Positions 8,849 to 16,248 of a stretch of 64,000 bases of DNA are shown in pieces. The stretch is from positions 3,286,001 to 3,350,000 of the forward strand of contig NZ_CP109055.1 in NCBI RefSeq assembly GCF_035975855.1, read 5' to 3'. Under the pieces are notes generated by a model. That model was not told the DNA's origin, did no database searches, and was given only the letters and a program-made list of their open reading frames with translations. The position numbers and the translations under genes are program-made. This stretch comes from Streptomyces sp. NBC_01304 (GTDB lineage: Bacteria > Actinomycetota > Actinomycetes > Streptomycetales > Streptomycetaceae). Within the stretch, counting starts at the first letter, position 1. Every line of letters starts with the position of its first letter.

Positions 8849-10110
8849 TCGTGCTGGACCTGTTCGCCGGCCCCGGCGGATGGAGCCACGCATTGGCCGT
8901 GCTCGGCGTGCGGGACATCGGGCTGGAATGGGACGATTGGGCTTGCAAAACACGGGCCGCGCAAGGGCAGTTGACGATTCGCACCGACGTGGCGATGTAC
9001 CCGGTACGGCCTTTCCTCGGAAAGACAGGCGGGCTCATCGCCAGCCCGCCCTGCCAGGCGTGGTCGATGGCCGGCAAGCGCCTCGGTCTCCTCGACCAGC
9101 CGCTCGTCCACCAGGCCGTCGCCGACCTCGCCACCGGCCGCGACACCCGCGAACAGCTGCTGGCCGCCTGCCGCGACGAGCGCTCACTGCTGGCTGCCGA
9201 GCCCATGCGCTACCTGCACGCTCTCCATCAACAGGGGCAGCCTGAGTGGGTCGCGATGGAGGAGGTGCCCGACGTCCTGCCGCTGTGGCGCCAGTACGCC
9301 GCGATCCTGCGCAGCTGGGGGTACTCGGTTTGGACCGGGATCCTTAACGCCGCCGATTACGGGGTGCCGCAGACGCGGCGGCGCGCGATTCTGCTCGCCT
9401 CACGTACCCGGACTGCCGAGCCCCCGCCGCCCACGCATGCCAAGACCGCCGAGCCCGAGTCGCTGTTCGGGCCGGGCCGCACGCAGTGGGTGTCCATGGC
9501 CGATGCCCTCGGTTGGGGCGCCACCGACCGCCCCGTGCCGACCGTGTGCGCTGGTGGAGGACCGGGCGGCGGACCCGAGCCCTTCCCCTCCGGCTCGCGT
9601 AAGACGCTCACCGACGCACGCGACCGCGGCACCTGGAAGCCCCACATCGCGCCGGGCGAGGCAAAGTCCCCTCGCGCGAGGGGAAGTTCGGCCAGCCCTC
9701 GCGCAGCACGGGAGTGCTGCAGGAGTGGAGACTCCGATCGCGTGTGCGCCGGCGAGGTGGGCTGGTCGTGGTCTCTGCGCAGCAACAACCAGGCGAACGC
9801 GACCGTGCGCCGATCCGACGAGCCGGCCGGGACGCTGTTCTTCGGCCACCGCGCGAACGAATGCGTCTGGGTCGCCGAGCCCGCTACCGGCGACATCGGC
9901 GAGGAGCGGCCGATGCCAGATTCCATCCGGATCACCGCCCAGGAGGCCGGCCTTCTGCAGACCTTCCCCGCCCATTACCGCTGGGCCGGAAACAAGGGCC
10001 AGCAGTTCTCGCAGATCGGCAATGCCGTGCCGCCCCGACTCGCCGCCCACCTGCTGGCCCCCCACCTCGGCAAGACCCTCTGCCCCGACGACTTCACCCT
10101 GGCCGCCTAA
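8845..10110 (+). CDS. DNA (cytosine-5) methyltransferase
   Basis: 421 residues. C5-methyltransferase motifs are in order: I DLFAGPGG (5-12), IV SPPCQAWS with catalytic Cys70, VI in the variant form MEEVPDV near 138, VIII QTRRRAIL (176-183), and X QIGNAVPPRLAAHL near the C terminus. It transfers methyl from SAM to C5 of cytosine in a specific DNA site. The GTG start overlaps the previous stop (GTGA), so it is coupled to the PP-loop protein. No restriction endonuclease gene adjoins it, so it looks like an orphan methylase that protects or marks the element. The target-recognition region (about 200-320) includes a low-complexity stretch. Confidence 0.9.
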   Translation: MIVLDLFAGPGGWSHALAVLGVRDIGLEWDDWACKTRAAQGQLTIRTDVAMYPVRPFLGKTGGLIASPPCQAWSMAGKRLGLLDQPLVHQAVADLATGRDTREQLLAACRDERSLLAAEPMRYLHALHQQGQPEWVAMEEVPDVLPLWRQYAAILRSWGYSVWTGILNAADYGVPQTRRRAILLASRTRTAEPPPPTHAKTAEPESLFGPGRTQWVSMADALGWGATDRPVPTVCAGGGPGGGPEPFPSGSRKTLTDARDRGTWKPHIAPGEAKSPRARGSSASPRAARECCRSGDSDRVCAGEVGWSWSLRSNNQANATVRRSDEPAGTLFFGHRANECVWVAEPATGDIGEERPMPDSIRITAQEAGLLQTFPAHYRWAGNKGQQFSQIGNAVPPRLAAHLLAPHLGKTLCPDDFTLAA

Positions 10111-11226
10111 ATGCCCCAGCCCACCGACCCCTACGAGGACAACCTCGACGACCTGCCCCCTGCCCAGCCGGTGCACTACGCCGAGCAGTCCCTGCTCGGC
10201 GCGCTCCTCCTGGACCCGCACCGGCTCGCCGACATCGGCGACCTGGACGCTGGCCAGTTCGCCAACCACGCCCACGGCGCCCTCTTCCAGGCCATGCGCA
10301 CGGTGCCGCCACCCGCCCCCGAAGCCCATCGCTCCGATCCCGCCTGGCTGAACACCGTGCTCGACGCGGCGCGCCCCAATGCCCCAGGGCTGACCGCCTC
10401 TTATCTCCACACGCTCATCCAGGTCTGCCCCTGGCCGAAGCACGCGCCAACGTACGCGCGGATGATCCGAGCCGATCACGCCCGGCGCACGTTGCTCATG
10501 CACGCCGAACGCCTCGCCCAGACCGCCACCGATCCCACCCTGCCCAACCCGGCCGCCACCACCCTGGCCCAGGCCGACGCCCTCGGACAGTTCCTGGACA
10601 CGCTCGCCGGACAGTTCGCCCCGCACCCCGGCTCGCTGCCGCGCACCTCCGTGCCAGGCACCCCCACTGGGCCCAGCAGCGAGGAAGCTCTCGATGAGGA
10701 ACGACTCCTCCTCGCTACGGCCACCGCCCACCCGGCAGAGCTGAAGACCATGCGCTGGGTGCAGCCCGACGATTTCACGCTGCCCCTGCACGCCACGGTG
10801 TGGCAGTGCCTCACCGCCCTGGTCCGCAACGGGGAGCCCGTGGACCCGGTCACTGTGCTCTGGGAAGCCCAGCACCGCGGACTCCTCACCGACGGCATCG
10901 ACCCCGGCGACCTCATCGCCCTGGTCTCCGCTCCCGTCGGCTCCCCCGAATACTGGGGCGAACGCGTCCTTCAACGCGCCCTGCTGGCCCGCGCATTCGA
11001 CGTCAGCAGCCGCATCACCGCCTACGCCCAGGACCCGGCCAACTCGCCGCACCAGCTGGTCACCGGCAGCCGCCGCGCCCTGGCCGACCTCACCGCCCTG
11101 CGAACCCGCTGGCAGCGCAGCACCACCCCGTCGTCACCGTCACCTCGCCAACCGCGCAGCCCGGCCGCCTCCCGCGCCGGCCCGGCGCCGAGAGCCACCA
11201 CAGTCGGCGCACGAGCACTCCGATGA
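10111..11226 (+). CDS. Protein of two DnaB N-terminal domains without helicase core
   Basis: 371 residues. Residues about 22-135 (HYAEQSLLGALLLDPHRLAD to ARMIRADHARRTLLMHAERL) match the replicative helicase DnaB N-terminal domain. Residues about 190-315 (EERLLLATATAHPAELKTMR to QRALLARAFDVSSRITAYA) are a second, more divergent copy. The RecA-type ATPase domain with Walker motifs that should follow is absent; the C terminus is Ser/Pro/Arg-rich. The ATG immediately follows the methyltransferase stop. In DnaB this domain forms the ring collar and contacts primase, so this protein may recruit or interfere with host replication proteins. That role is inference. Confidence 0.7.
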   Translation: MPQPTDPYEDNLDDLPPAQPVHYAEQSLLGALLLDPHRLADIGDLDAGQFANHAHGALFQAMRTVPPPAPEAHRSDPAWLNTVLDAARPNAPGLTASYLHTLIQVCPWPKHAPTYARMIRADHARRTLLMHAERLAQTATDPTLPNPAATTLAQADALGQFLDTLAGQFAPHPGSLPRTSVPGTPTGPSSEEALDEERLLLATATAHPAELKTMRWVQPDDFTLPLHATVWQCLTALVRNGEPVDPVTVLWEAQHRGLLTDGIDPGDLIALVSAPVGSPEYWGERVLQRALLARAFDVSSRITAYAQDPANSPHQLVTGSRRALADLTALRTRWQRSTTPSSPSPRQPRSPAASRAGPAPRATTVGARALR

Positions 11227-11280
11227 CCCCACCCGCTCCGGCCGGTCCCGCGCCGGCCGGAGCCGTGAAACGAGAACAGA

Positions 11281-12624
11281 TTGCCGCACCCCGAAGCAGA
11301 CTTGCACCTCCGCCTCGACCTGCTCGACGGCCGCCCCGGCGCCGTCACCGCCACCATCACGGGAGCCCGGCTCGCCGTCCACGGCTTCGAGCCCCTCGAC
11401 GACACGACGATGGTCATGGCCCGCATCGACCGCGAGGAGGCGCACTACGCCGAACTGGCCGCACGCGCCCTGCGCGCCGAGGGCGTCACCGTGGACATCA
11501 CGCCCCAGCTTCGCGAAGAGATCGACACCGAATGGACCTGGGCCAACTACCCCATGCCCTGGTGCTCGCGCGAGGAGATCCGCGAGGTCTCCAACGACGC
11601 CCAGCACATCTATGACGCCATCCGTCACGGCCGCCTGATCATCCACGCCCACGCCCACGACGGCCAGAACATCGTCGCCGTCGGCACGTACCGCGACGGC
11701 CCGAGCATCCACCTCCACGGCGAGAACCACCTGCGCGTGGAAGCACTCCGATACGACAGCCCCACCGAGGCCATCGCCGAGTTCGAGCGCCTCTACGGCG
11801 ACGCCGTACGCCCCGGCCCCGCCCCGGCCACTAGCACCGAACGCGGCGCCGAGCAGGCACGAACCGCGCCGGCGCCCGGTACGGCCAAGACCCAACCGCG
11901 CCTGGCCACGGCCGAGCCCGTCGAGGTGCCTGCGGCCTACACCGACAACCACGAAGGACTCCTGAAGGGCTTTCTCGAGTCACATCCAGAGTGGGAGAAG
12001 TGGCGCACCTGGTCCGACGAAACCACCCACGCCGTCCACGAATCCCTCGTGCTGCGCGCCGAGTTCGTCCACGAAGCCGCCCCCGACGGCACCCAGTGGA
12101 CAATCGCCGCATACGAAAGCCCCGTCGGCGAGCGCCTGTGGCACGCCACCGCGACCACCACGGTCCCCGTAGAGATCATGCGGGTACTCCTCGACAGCCT
12201 CGCCTCCGCGGACGCGGCGCTGATCGCGGCGGGCAGCCAGGTCTCGGAAGCGACCATCGGCGAGTCCACCCGCCCGTTGGCCGATGCCAGCTGGGAGCAC
12301 ACCGTCGACGGCCGCTGGATCCGCTGGCAGGCGCCAGGGGATGAACCCGTCGGCGTCCAGTTCGATGCCTTCGCCGCTCACTCCCATCACGGCGTTTTGC
12401 CCGCTTGGACGTTCTGGGGCGGCGGCGACGCCGGCTCTCCGCGCTGGGCCCTTCACTTCTCTCCGCACGCCGCAGCCTCCGTGCTGCAGGACGTGGCCTT
12501 CGAGGTGGCCCTCGGGCTCACGCAGAAGCCGGTGATGGCCCGGCCTCGGGGGTTGAACGCCCTGAGCCGTACCGATATCAGCGTGCAGCCGGCCCCACGC
12601 ACCGGTTCTGCGAGGTCACGGTGA
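11281..12624 (+). CDS. Two-part protein with C-terminal DUF317-like domain
   Basis: 447 residues from TTG 11281. The N-terminal 185 residues are unrecognised; they include AHAHDGQNIVAVGTY and HLHGENHLRVEAL, a possible small beta domain. After a low-complexity linker (about 186-215) the C-terminal half has DUF317-like units: WTIAAYESPVGERLWHATA and HFSPHAAASVLQDVAFEV. ATG 11223, which overlaps the previous stop, is in another frame and leads to Arg/Pro-rich shadow sequence, so TTG 11281 is preferred, although its ribosome binding site (GAGAA) is weak. Function unknown. Confidence 0.65.
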   Translation: MPHPEADLHLRLDLLDGRPGAVTATITGARLAVHGFEPLDDTTMVMARIDREEAHYAELAARALRAEGVTVDITPQLREEIDTEWTWANYPMPWCSREEIREVSNDAQHIYDAIRHGRLIIHAHAHDGQNIVAVGTYRDGPSIHLHGENHLRVEALRYDSPTEAIAEFERLYGDAVRPGPAPATSTERGAEQARTAPAPGTAKTQPRLATAEPVEVPAAYTDNHEGLLKGFLESHPEWEKWRTWSDETTHAVHESLVLRAEFVHEAAPDGTQWTIAAYESPVGERLWHATATTTVPVEIMRVLLDSLASADAALIAAGSQVSEATIGESTRPLADASWEHTVDGRWIRWQAPGDEPVGVQFDAFAAHSHHGVLPAWTFWGGGDAGSPRWALHFSPHAAASVLQDVAFEVALGLTQKPVMARPRGLNALSRTDISVQPAPRTGSARSR

Positions 12625-12676
12625 CGTCTGGCCAAGCCGGTGGCAGCGGCCATCGTGTCTGCGCCACGATGCTGAG

Positions 12677-13006
12677 ATGCACGACGATCAGGAGCCGCTG
12701 GAGGACTGGGCACGCCGCCGCGAGGAGCGCCAGAACGCCTCGAAGGGCAAGCGTCGCGCAGTGCCGCTGGCCGAAGGGCCGCACCGCGGGCAACACGTCG
12801 CCCCCGACGCACCCCGCGTGATCCAGGAATGGAACGGAACCGAGTGGGAGACGGTCAGCCTGGTCAGCAATCTCGCCGAGGCCAAGACCGTGCTGTACCC
12901 ACCGCAGCCGGCCGAGCAGAAAGCCACCGAATGGGATCGCCCCGCGCCGGGGAAAGGCCGGGGCCGACACCGCAAGCCAACTCCAGCGGAGGACCGAGAG
13001 CAGTAG
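12677..13006 (+). CDS. DUF6087-like small protein
   Basis: 109 residues, highly charged. It starts MHDDQEPLEDWARRREERQN and has the block HVAPDAPRVIQEWNGTEWE followed by AKTVLYPPQ, an arrangement I associate with the DUF6087 family common on Streptomyces elements (from memory, not searched). The Lys/Arg-rich C terminus suggests nucleic-acid contact. It is the last gene of the plus-strand series and is followed by a strong hairpin terminator. Confidence 0.65.
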   Translation: MHDDQEPLEDWARRREERQNASKGKRRAVPLAEGPHRGQHVAPDAPRVIQEWNGTEWETVSLVSNLAEAKTVLYPPQPAEQKATEWDRPAPGKGRGRHRKPTPAEDREQ

Positions 13007-13048
13007 CAGCCCATTCAGGGCCACGTGGGAAGACGGCGGCAATATAGC

Positions 13049-13083
13049 GGCGGATCCCCGGTTACCGAAACCGGGGATCCGCC
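13049..13083 (+). terminator. Perfect 15-bp hairpin ending the plus-strand gene series
   Basis: A 15-base arm (13049-13063) and its exact reverse complement (13069-13083) enclose the loop ACCGA. It begins 42 bases after the stop at 13006 and lies before the convergent minus-strand gene ending at 13191, so it can serve both directions. No T-tract follows, as is usual in Streptomyces. Confidence 0.8.
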
Positions 13084-13190
13084 GAATACTTGTAGCTCCA
13101 CCGCCACTTCCTGACCGCCCGTCGAAAGGCAGCACAGCAACGATCCACCACTTCACCGCCACGCGTCACGCAGTGCCGGTTCCTGCTCCG

Positions 13191-14078
13191 TCACGCTGCG
13201 GCGTAGCTCAGCCGAAACAGGTCCTGGGCGCGCTCCAGGTCCCGCTCGCTGCGCAGCTGAACCTCCAGGTCTCCCGTGCCATGGTGGCCGAGCCCAGTCA
13301 CGTCGCGGGTGAAGTCCGGCACGAGGTCCACCGTCGTCGGATCCGCTTTCAGGTAGACCAGCACCTTGGTCTGCTGGGGCGGGATGAGACAGGCGAAGTT
13401 CCGCAGCCGCTGATAGGCGCGGTACTGCTTTCGCTGTATCCGGGTGACTCCATCGCCCAGCCCGACGAGAACCTCGTCGACCGCTGCCGCCAGCTCTGTC
13501 ATAGCACCTCCCTGCTGCCGAACCGGCTGCGCCCCGGGCGCGCGGCGGCGTACGCGCTTGGCCTCGGCCGAGTGCCCGGTGACCGAGGCCACGGTCTCAA
13601 GGCCGAAGTGGTCGCTGCCGAAGTACCGGTAGCGGACCAGGTCGATCGAGCGCCGGTGCTCGCGTACGGCGTGCGCGTCGTAGCGGGTGAAGTCGCCGGC
13701 GACGCAGATCAGCCTGGGCACGCTCCAAAGAACCTGGGCTGCGGCTGTCGCCCCGAGCCGGTCGCGGACCAGGCCCTCGAAGGTGCTCCGGTGCGCAGTG
13801 AGCCACGCCATGTAGTACAGGCCCTGGTTGATCACCCCAGCGTCGGTGCCACGCTTGTATTCAACGATCACCGGTGCACCGTTCTCGTCGAGCCCCAGCG
13901 AATCGATCCGTCCGCCATCGACGCAGTCAATGACGAACTCGCTCGCCAGGAATCGCACACCCAGCATCGTGTCCATGTGCGTCTCGATGAGGTCTTGCAC
14001 ATCCGCCTCGATCGCAGCAAGGTGCGGCGTTACCTCGTTTACGCCGCACCTCGTGTTGAACAGCTTCAGCCCCACCAC
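13191..14078 (-). CDS. DUF5655 protein with PD-(D/E)xK nuclease-like domain
   Basis: 295 residues from GTG 14078. The N-terminal half has the nuclease-fold pattern RIDSLGLDENGAPVIVEYKR, with Asp59 and Glu73-x-Lys75 as candidate metal-binding and catalytic residues, followed by a helix GVINQGLYYMAWL. The C-terminal 100 residues (RKQYRAYQRLRNFACLIPPQ to DLEVQLRSERDLERAQDLF) match DUF5655. The pair is known in proteins annotated as predicted transport proteins, but the fold points to a DNase. Its lone minus-strand position beside a toxin-antitoxin remnant and downstream of an orphan methylase suggests a defence or addiction role (inference). Confidence 0.7.
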   Translation of the reverse strand: MVGLKLFNTRCGVNEVTPHLAAIEADVQDLIETHMDTMLGVRFLASEFVIDCVDGGRIDSLGLDENGAPVIVEYKRGTDAGVINQGLYYMAWLTAHRSTFEGLVRDRLGATAAAQVLWSVPRLICVAGDFTRYDAHAVREHRRSIDLVRYRYFGSDHFGLETVASVTGHSAEAKRVRRRAPGAQPVRQQGGAMTELAAAVDEVLVGLGDGVTRIQRKQYRAYQRLRNFACLIPPQQTKVLVYLKADPTTVDLVPDFTRDVTGLGHHGTGDLEVQLRSERDLERAQDLFRLSYAAA

Positions 14079-14245
14079 GCCCCCTTCAAGACCACGATGC
14101 CAGACGGCAACGCCGCAGACCGCAGGGTTATTTCCGCGGAAGAAGTCTTTCTAGCGCCGCGCACCTGCTGGCACTTGGCGCTAAGCACCTTCGCCAGCAC
14201 GCATGCCGCGCGGTCCTCGCTCGCCAGATTGAGGGCGTTGGTCAC
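14066..14245 (-). pseudogene. Remnant of a PIN-domain toxin
   Basis: A GTG at 14245 begins VTNALNLASEDRAACVLAKV, which resembles the start of actinobacterial VapC-like PIN toxins (usually beginning with an LDSEGL-type motif). The first catalytic Asp is replaced by Ala (LASE), and after about 25 residues the sequence no longer resembles PIN; only about 59 of the usual 130 residues remain before a stop inside the start of the DUF5655 gene. It overlaps the 3' end of the antitoxin gene, as in intact modules. Interpreted as a truncated, inactive toxin. Confidence 0.55.
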
Positions 14246-14528
14246 GTGGCCGCTCCGGTATCGAGGAAGGGACACTCCCGGTGAGCCTGACTCGCTTGGC
14301 AGCCACGGCCTCCGGATCTGCCGGGCCGTTGACCTGGTCGAAGTCTGCGACCAGGTCGCTCAAGTTGTCACGCTCGATCTGGCGTTGGACGGCCTTCTCC
14401 AGGTACGCGGATACGCCACGCTTGCCGACCCGACAACGAATAGCCTGCAGGGTGCCAGCGGTGAGGGAGACCGAGAGCCTGCTGGTTGGACCGTCACCGG
14501 GGAAGAAGTCCGTGTCGCCTTCAGCCAT
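14181..14528 (-). CDS. CopG/ribbon-helix-helix-like antitoxin
   Basis: 115 residues from ATG 14528. The N-terminal RLSVSLTAGTLQAIRCRVGK followed by VSAYLEKAVQRQIERDNL is typical of VapB-like antitoxins paired with PIN toxins in Streptomyces; LVADFDQVNGPADPEAV is the toxin-wrapping segment. The last 25 residues (Arg/Gly-rich) run into the toxin remnant and are probably a frame-shifted extension of an originally shorter protein. Such antitoxins bind their own promoter. With its toxin broken, it may be a solitary remnant. Confidence 0.65.
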   Translation of the reverse strand: MAEGDTDFFPGDGPTSRLSVSLTAGTLQAIRCRVGKRGVSAYLEKAVQRQIERDNLSDLVADFDQVNGPADPEAVAAKRVRLTGSVPSSIPERPRDQRPQSGERGPRGMRAGEGA

Positions 14529-14604
14529 GGGATGAGTGTGGCATTCGCAGGTTCTGCCCGAGGGTGTCGATCCAAGCCTGACCCACAACTCCCCGCGACT
14601 ACAC

Positions 14605-14652
14605 GAAAGCCGCCTCCGAACCCGAAATCACTCGGGCTCGGAGGCGGCTTTC
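14605..14652. terminator. 21-bp hairpin at the element edge
   Basis: Arms 14605-14625 and 14632-14652 pair over 21 bases with one mismatch around the loop AATCAC. It lies upstream of the antitoxin gene and outside any coding region, at the junction of element and core DNA. It could be the terminator of a gene that pointed here from the right before insertion, or part of the attachment region. Confidence 0.65.
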
Positions 14653-14688
14653 ACATGTCTGACGACCAGTCAGTTTTCCGGCCCGGCG

Positions 14689-14737
14689 TGCGTCAAACGT
14701 GCGTCAGGCGTGCGTCACGTGCGTCGCTCATGCGTCA
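14689..14737 (+). repeat. Five TGCGTCA iterons at about 11-bp spacing
   Basis: TGCGTCA begins at 14689, 14700, 14711 and 14731, and the variant TGCGTCG at 14720; the spacings are 11, 11, 9 and 11 bases, about one helical turn. The array sits between the edge hairpin and the 3' end of the core RNA methyltransferase gene. Helically phased short repeats at an element border resemble arm-type integrase or excisionase binding sites; no integrase gene is visible to test this. Confidence 0.7.
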
Positions 14738-14793
14738 AGATATCGCCCGTAACGCCCACAGCGCACATAATGCACACTGGCCGAACCTGCAGG

Positions 14794-16122
14794 TCAGTGG
14801 CCCTTTTCGGCGGGCTCAAGCACCGCAACACACTCCACATGATGCGTCATCGGGAAAAGATCGAACGCCCGCAGCGTCCGCACCTTGTACCCGCCCTCCT
14901 TGAAGTACGCCAAGTCCCGCGCCAGCGCCGCCGGGTCGCACGCCACGTACGCGATGCGCCGTGCGCCGAGGCCCGCCAGATGCTTCACGGTCTGCTTGCC
15001 GGCACCGGCCCGCGGCGGGTCAAGGACGATCAGGTCGACCTCGGTGATGCCGGTCTTGGGCAGTACCGACTCGACCTTGCCCTGCTCGATGCGGACGCGC
15101 TCGAAGGAGGCGAGGTTGTGCCGGGCGTCCTCCACCGCGCGCTTGCCCGACTCGATGCCGAGGACCGCGCCCTGCTCGCCGATGCGGTCCGCGATGGCAC
15201 CGGCGAAGAGGCCGACGCCGCAGTACAGGTCGAGGGCCATGTCGCCCTTGCGCGGGAGCAGGCCCTGCATCACGGCGCGCATCAGGGTGTCCGCGGCCTT
15301 CGGGTGGACCTGCCAGAAGCCGCCGTTGCCGACGCGGTAGGTGCGGTCGTCGGCCCGCTCGCGGACGAAGGCGCGGCCGTGCACCCGGTGGATGCCGCCG
15401 TCGTGCTCGTCGACGCGCAGGACCGAGACCGGCTTGTCCAGCTCGACCAGCGGAAGGCGGGCGCCGGGGCGCGGCTCCAGGATCACCTGGCGGTCGTGCG
15501 AGCCGGTCGCGGCGATCGCCTCGACGGAGGCCATGCCCGACCAGTCGCGCTCCTCGATGCCGAGTTCGGTGACTCCGGGCGCCGCGATCATGCAGCGCTC
15601 GACCGGCTCCACCTCGTGCGAGCGGTGCTTGCGCAGACCCACGTTGCCGTCCTCGTCGACCGCGTACTGCACGCGCGTGCGCCACTGCGGGACCTCGCCG
15701 GGCGGGAGCTTGTCGCCGTCGGCCGGCATGACCGTGCCGTCCCAGCCGGCCTCCTCGGGGGTGAGCCCGGCAAGGTGCTTCAGCTGCTCGGCGATCACCT
15801 CGCCCTTGAGGCGCCGCTGGGCGCCCGGCTTGGCGTGCTGCCAGTCGCAGCCGCCGCACTTGCCGGGGCCTGCGTACGGGCAGGGCGCCTCGACGCGGTC
15901 CTTGGACGCCTCGATGATCTCGACGGCGTCGGCCCGCAGGAAGCGCGAGTCCTCCTCGCCCTCCGTGACGCGCGCGAGGACCTTCTCGCCGGGGAGCGTG
16001 TGCCGTACGAAGAGCACCCGGCCCTCGGCCGTACGGGCGATGCAGTGCCCGCCGTGGGCGACGGGACCGACCTCGACCTCGTACTCCTCCCCGACCAGCG
16101 AATTCTTCGGTTCTGCCTGCAT
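14794..16122 (-). CDS. TRAM-domain class I RNA methyltransferase (TrmA/RlmC/RlmD family)
   Basis: 442 residues from ATG 16122. It begins with a TRAM domain (EEYEVEVGPVAHGGHCIAR...). Cysteines in CPYAGPGKCGGC plus a later Cys form the usual iron-sulfur site. The SAM-binding motif is LDLYCGVGLFAG, followed by LDPPRAGAGK and the catalytic-Cys motif VACDPAALARDL. Members methylate C5 of uridine in rRNA or tRNA. It is downstream of, and co-directional with, the permease gene at 16249. Its 3' end is the first core sequence next to the element, 57 bases beyond the iterons, so the integration site is probably near this stop codon. Confidence 0.88.
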   Translation of the reverse strand: MQAEPKNSLVGEEYEVEVGPVAHGGHCIARTAEGRVLFVRHTLPGEKVLARVTEGEEDSRFLRADAVEIIEASKDRVEAPCPYAGPGKCGGCDWQHAKPGAQRRLKGEVIAEQLKHLAGLTPEEAGWDGTVMPADGDKLPPGEVPQWRTRVQYAVDEDGNVGLRKHRSHEVEPVERCMIAAPGVTELGIEERDWSGMASVEAIAATGSHDRQVILEPRPGARLPLVELDKPVSVLRVDEHDGGIHRVHGRAFVRERADDRTYRVGNGGFWQVHPKAADTLMRAVMQGLLPRKGDMALDLYCGVGLFAGAIADRIGEQGAVLGIESGKRAVEDARHNLASFERVRIEQGKVESVLPKTGITEVDLIVLDPPRAGAGKQTVKHLAGLGARRIAYVACDPAALARDLAYFKEGGYKVRTLRAFDLFPMTHHVECVAVLEPAEKGH

Positions 16123-16248
16123 GGCGGGGTGACTCCAGAGATCAAGGGAAACGGCCGGAGAAAGACGGCCGGACAACAACCCACGAGTCTACGTGGGTGT
16201 CGCCCGGCCGCTCACCAAAGACGTTGCGGGGACCCGCTCGGGACCCGC

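Noticed and set aside
9400..11052. 550-codon minus-strand frame opposite the methyltransferase and DnaB-N genes
   Set aside because: Gly-rich antisense frame without motifs; the plus strand carries conserved domains.
11223..11615. ATGA-linked plus-strand frame after the DnaB-N gene
   Set aside because: The ATG overlaps the previous stop attractively, but the product turns into Arg/His/Pro-rich sequence out of frame with the DUF317-like protein that starts at 11281.
14653..14793. tRNA gene as attachment site of the element
   Set aside because: Integrative elements often use tRNA genes, but no cloverleaf, T-loop or CCA-like end could be found between the edge hairpin and the methyltransferase stop.
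13173..14903. 576-codon plus-strand frame opposite the DUF5655 gene and the toxin-antitoxin remnant
   Set aside because: The minus strand contains nuclease-like and CopG-like motifs; this frame has none.
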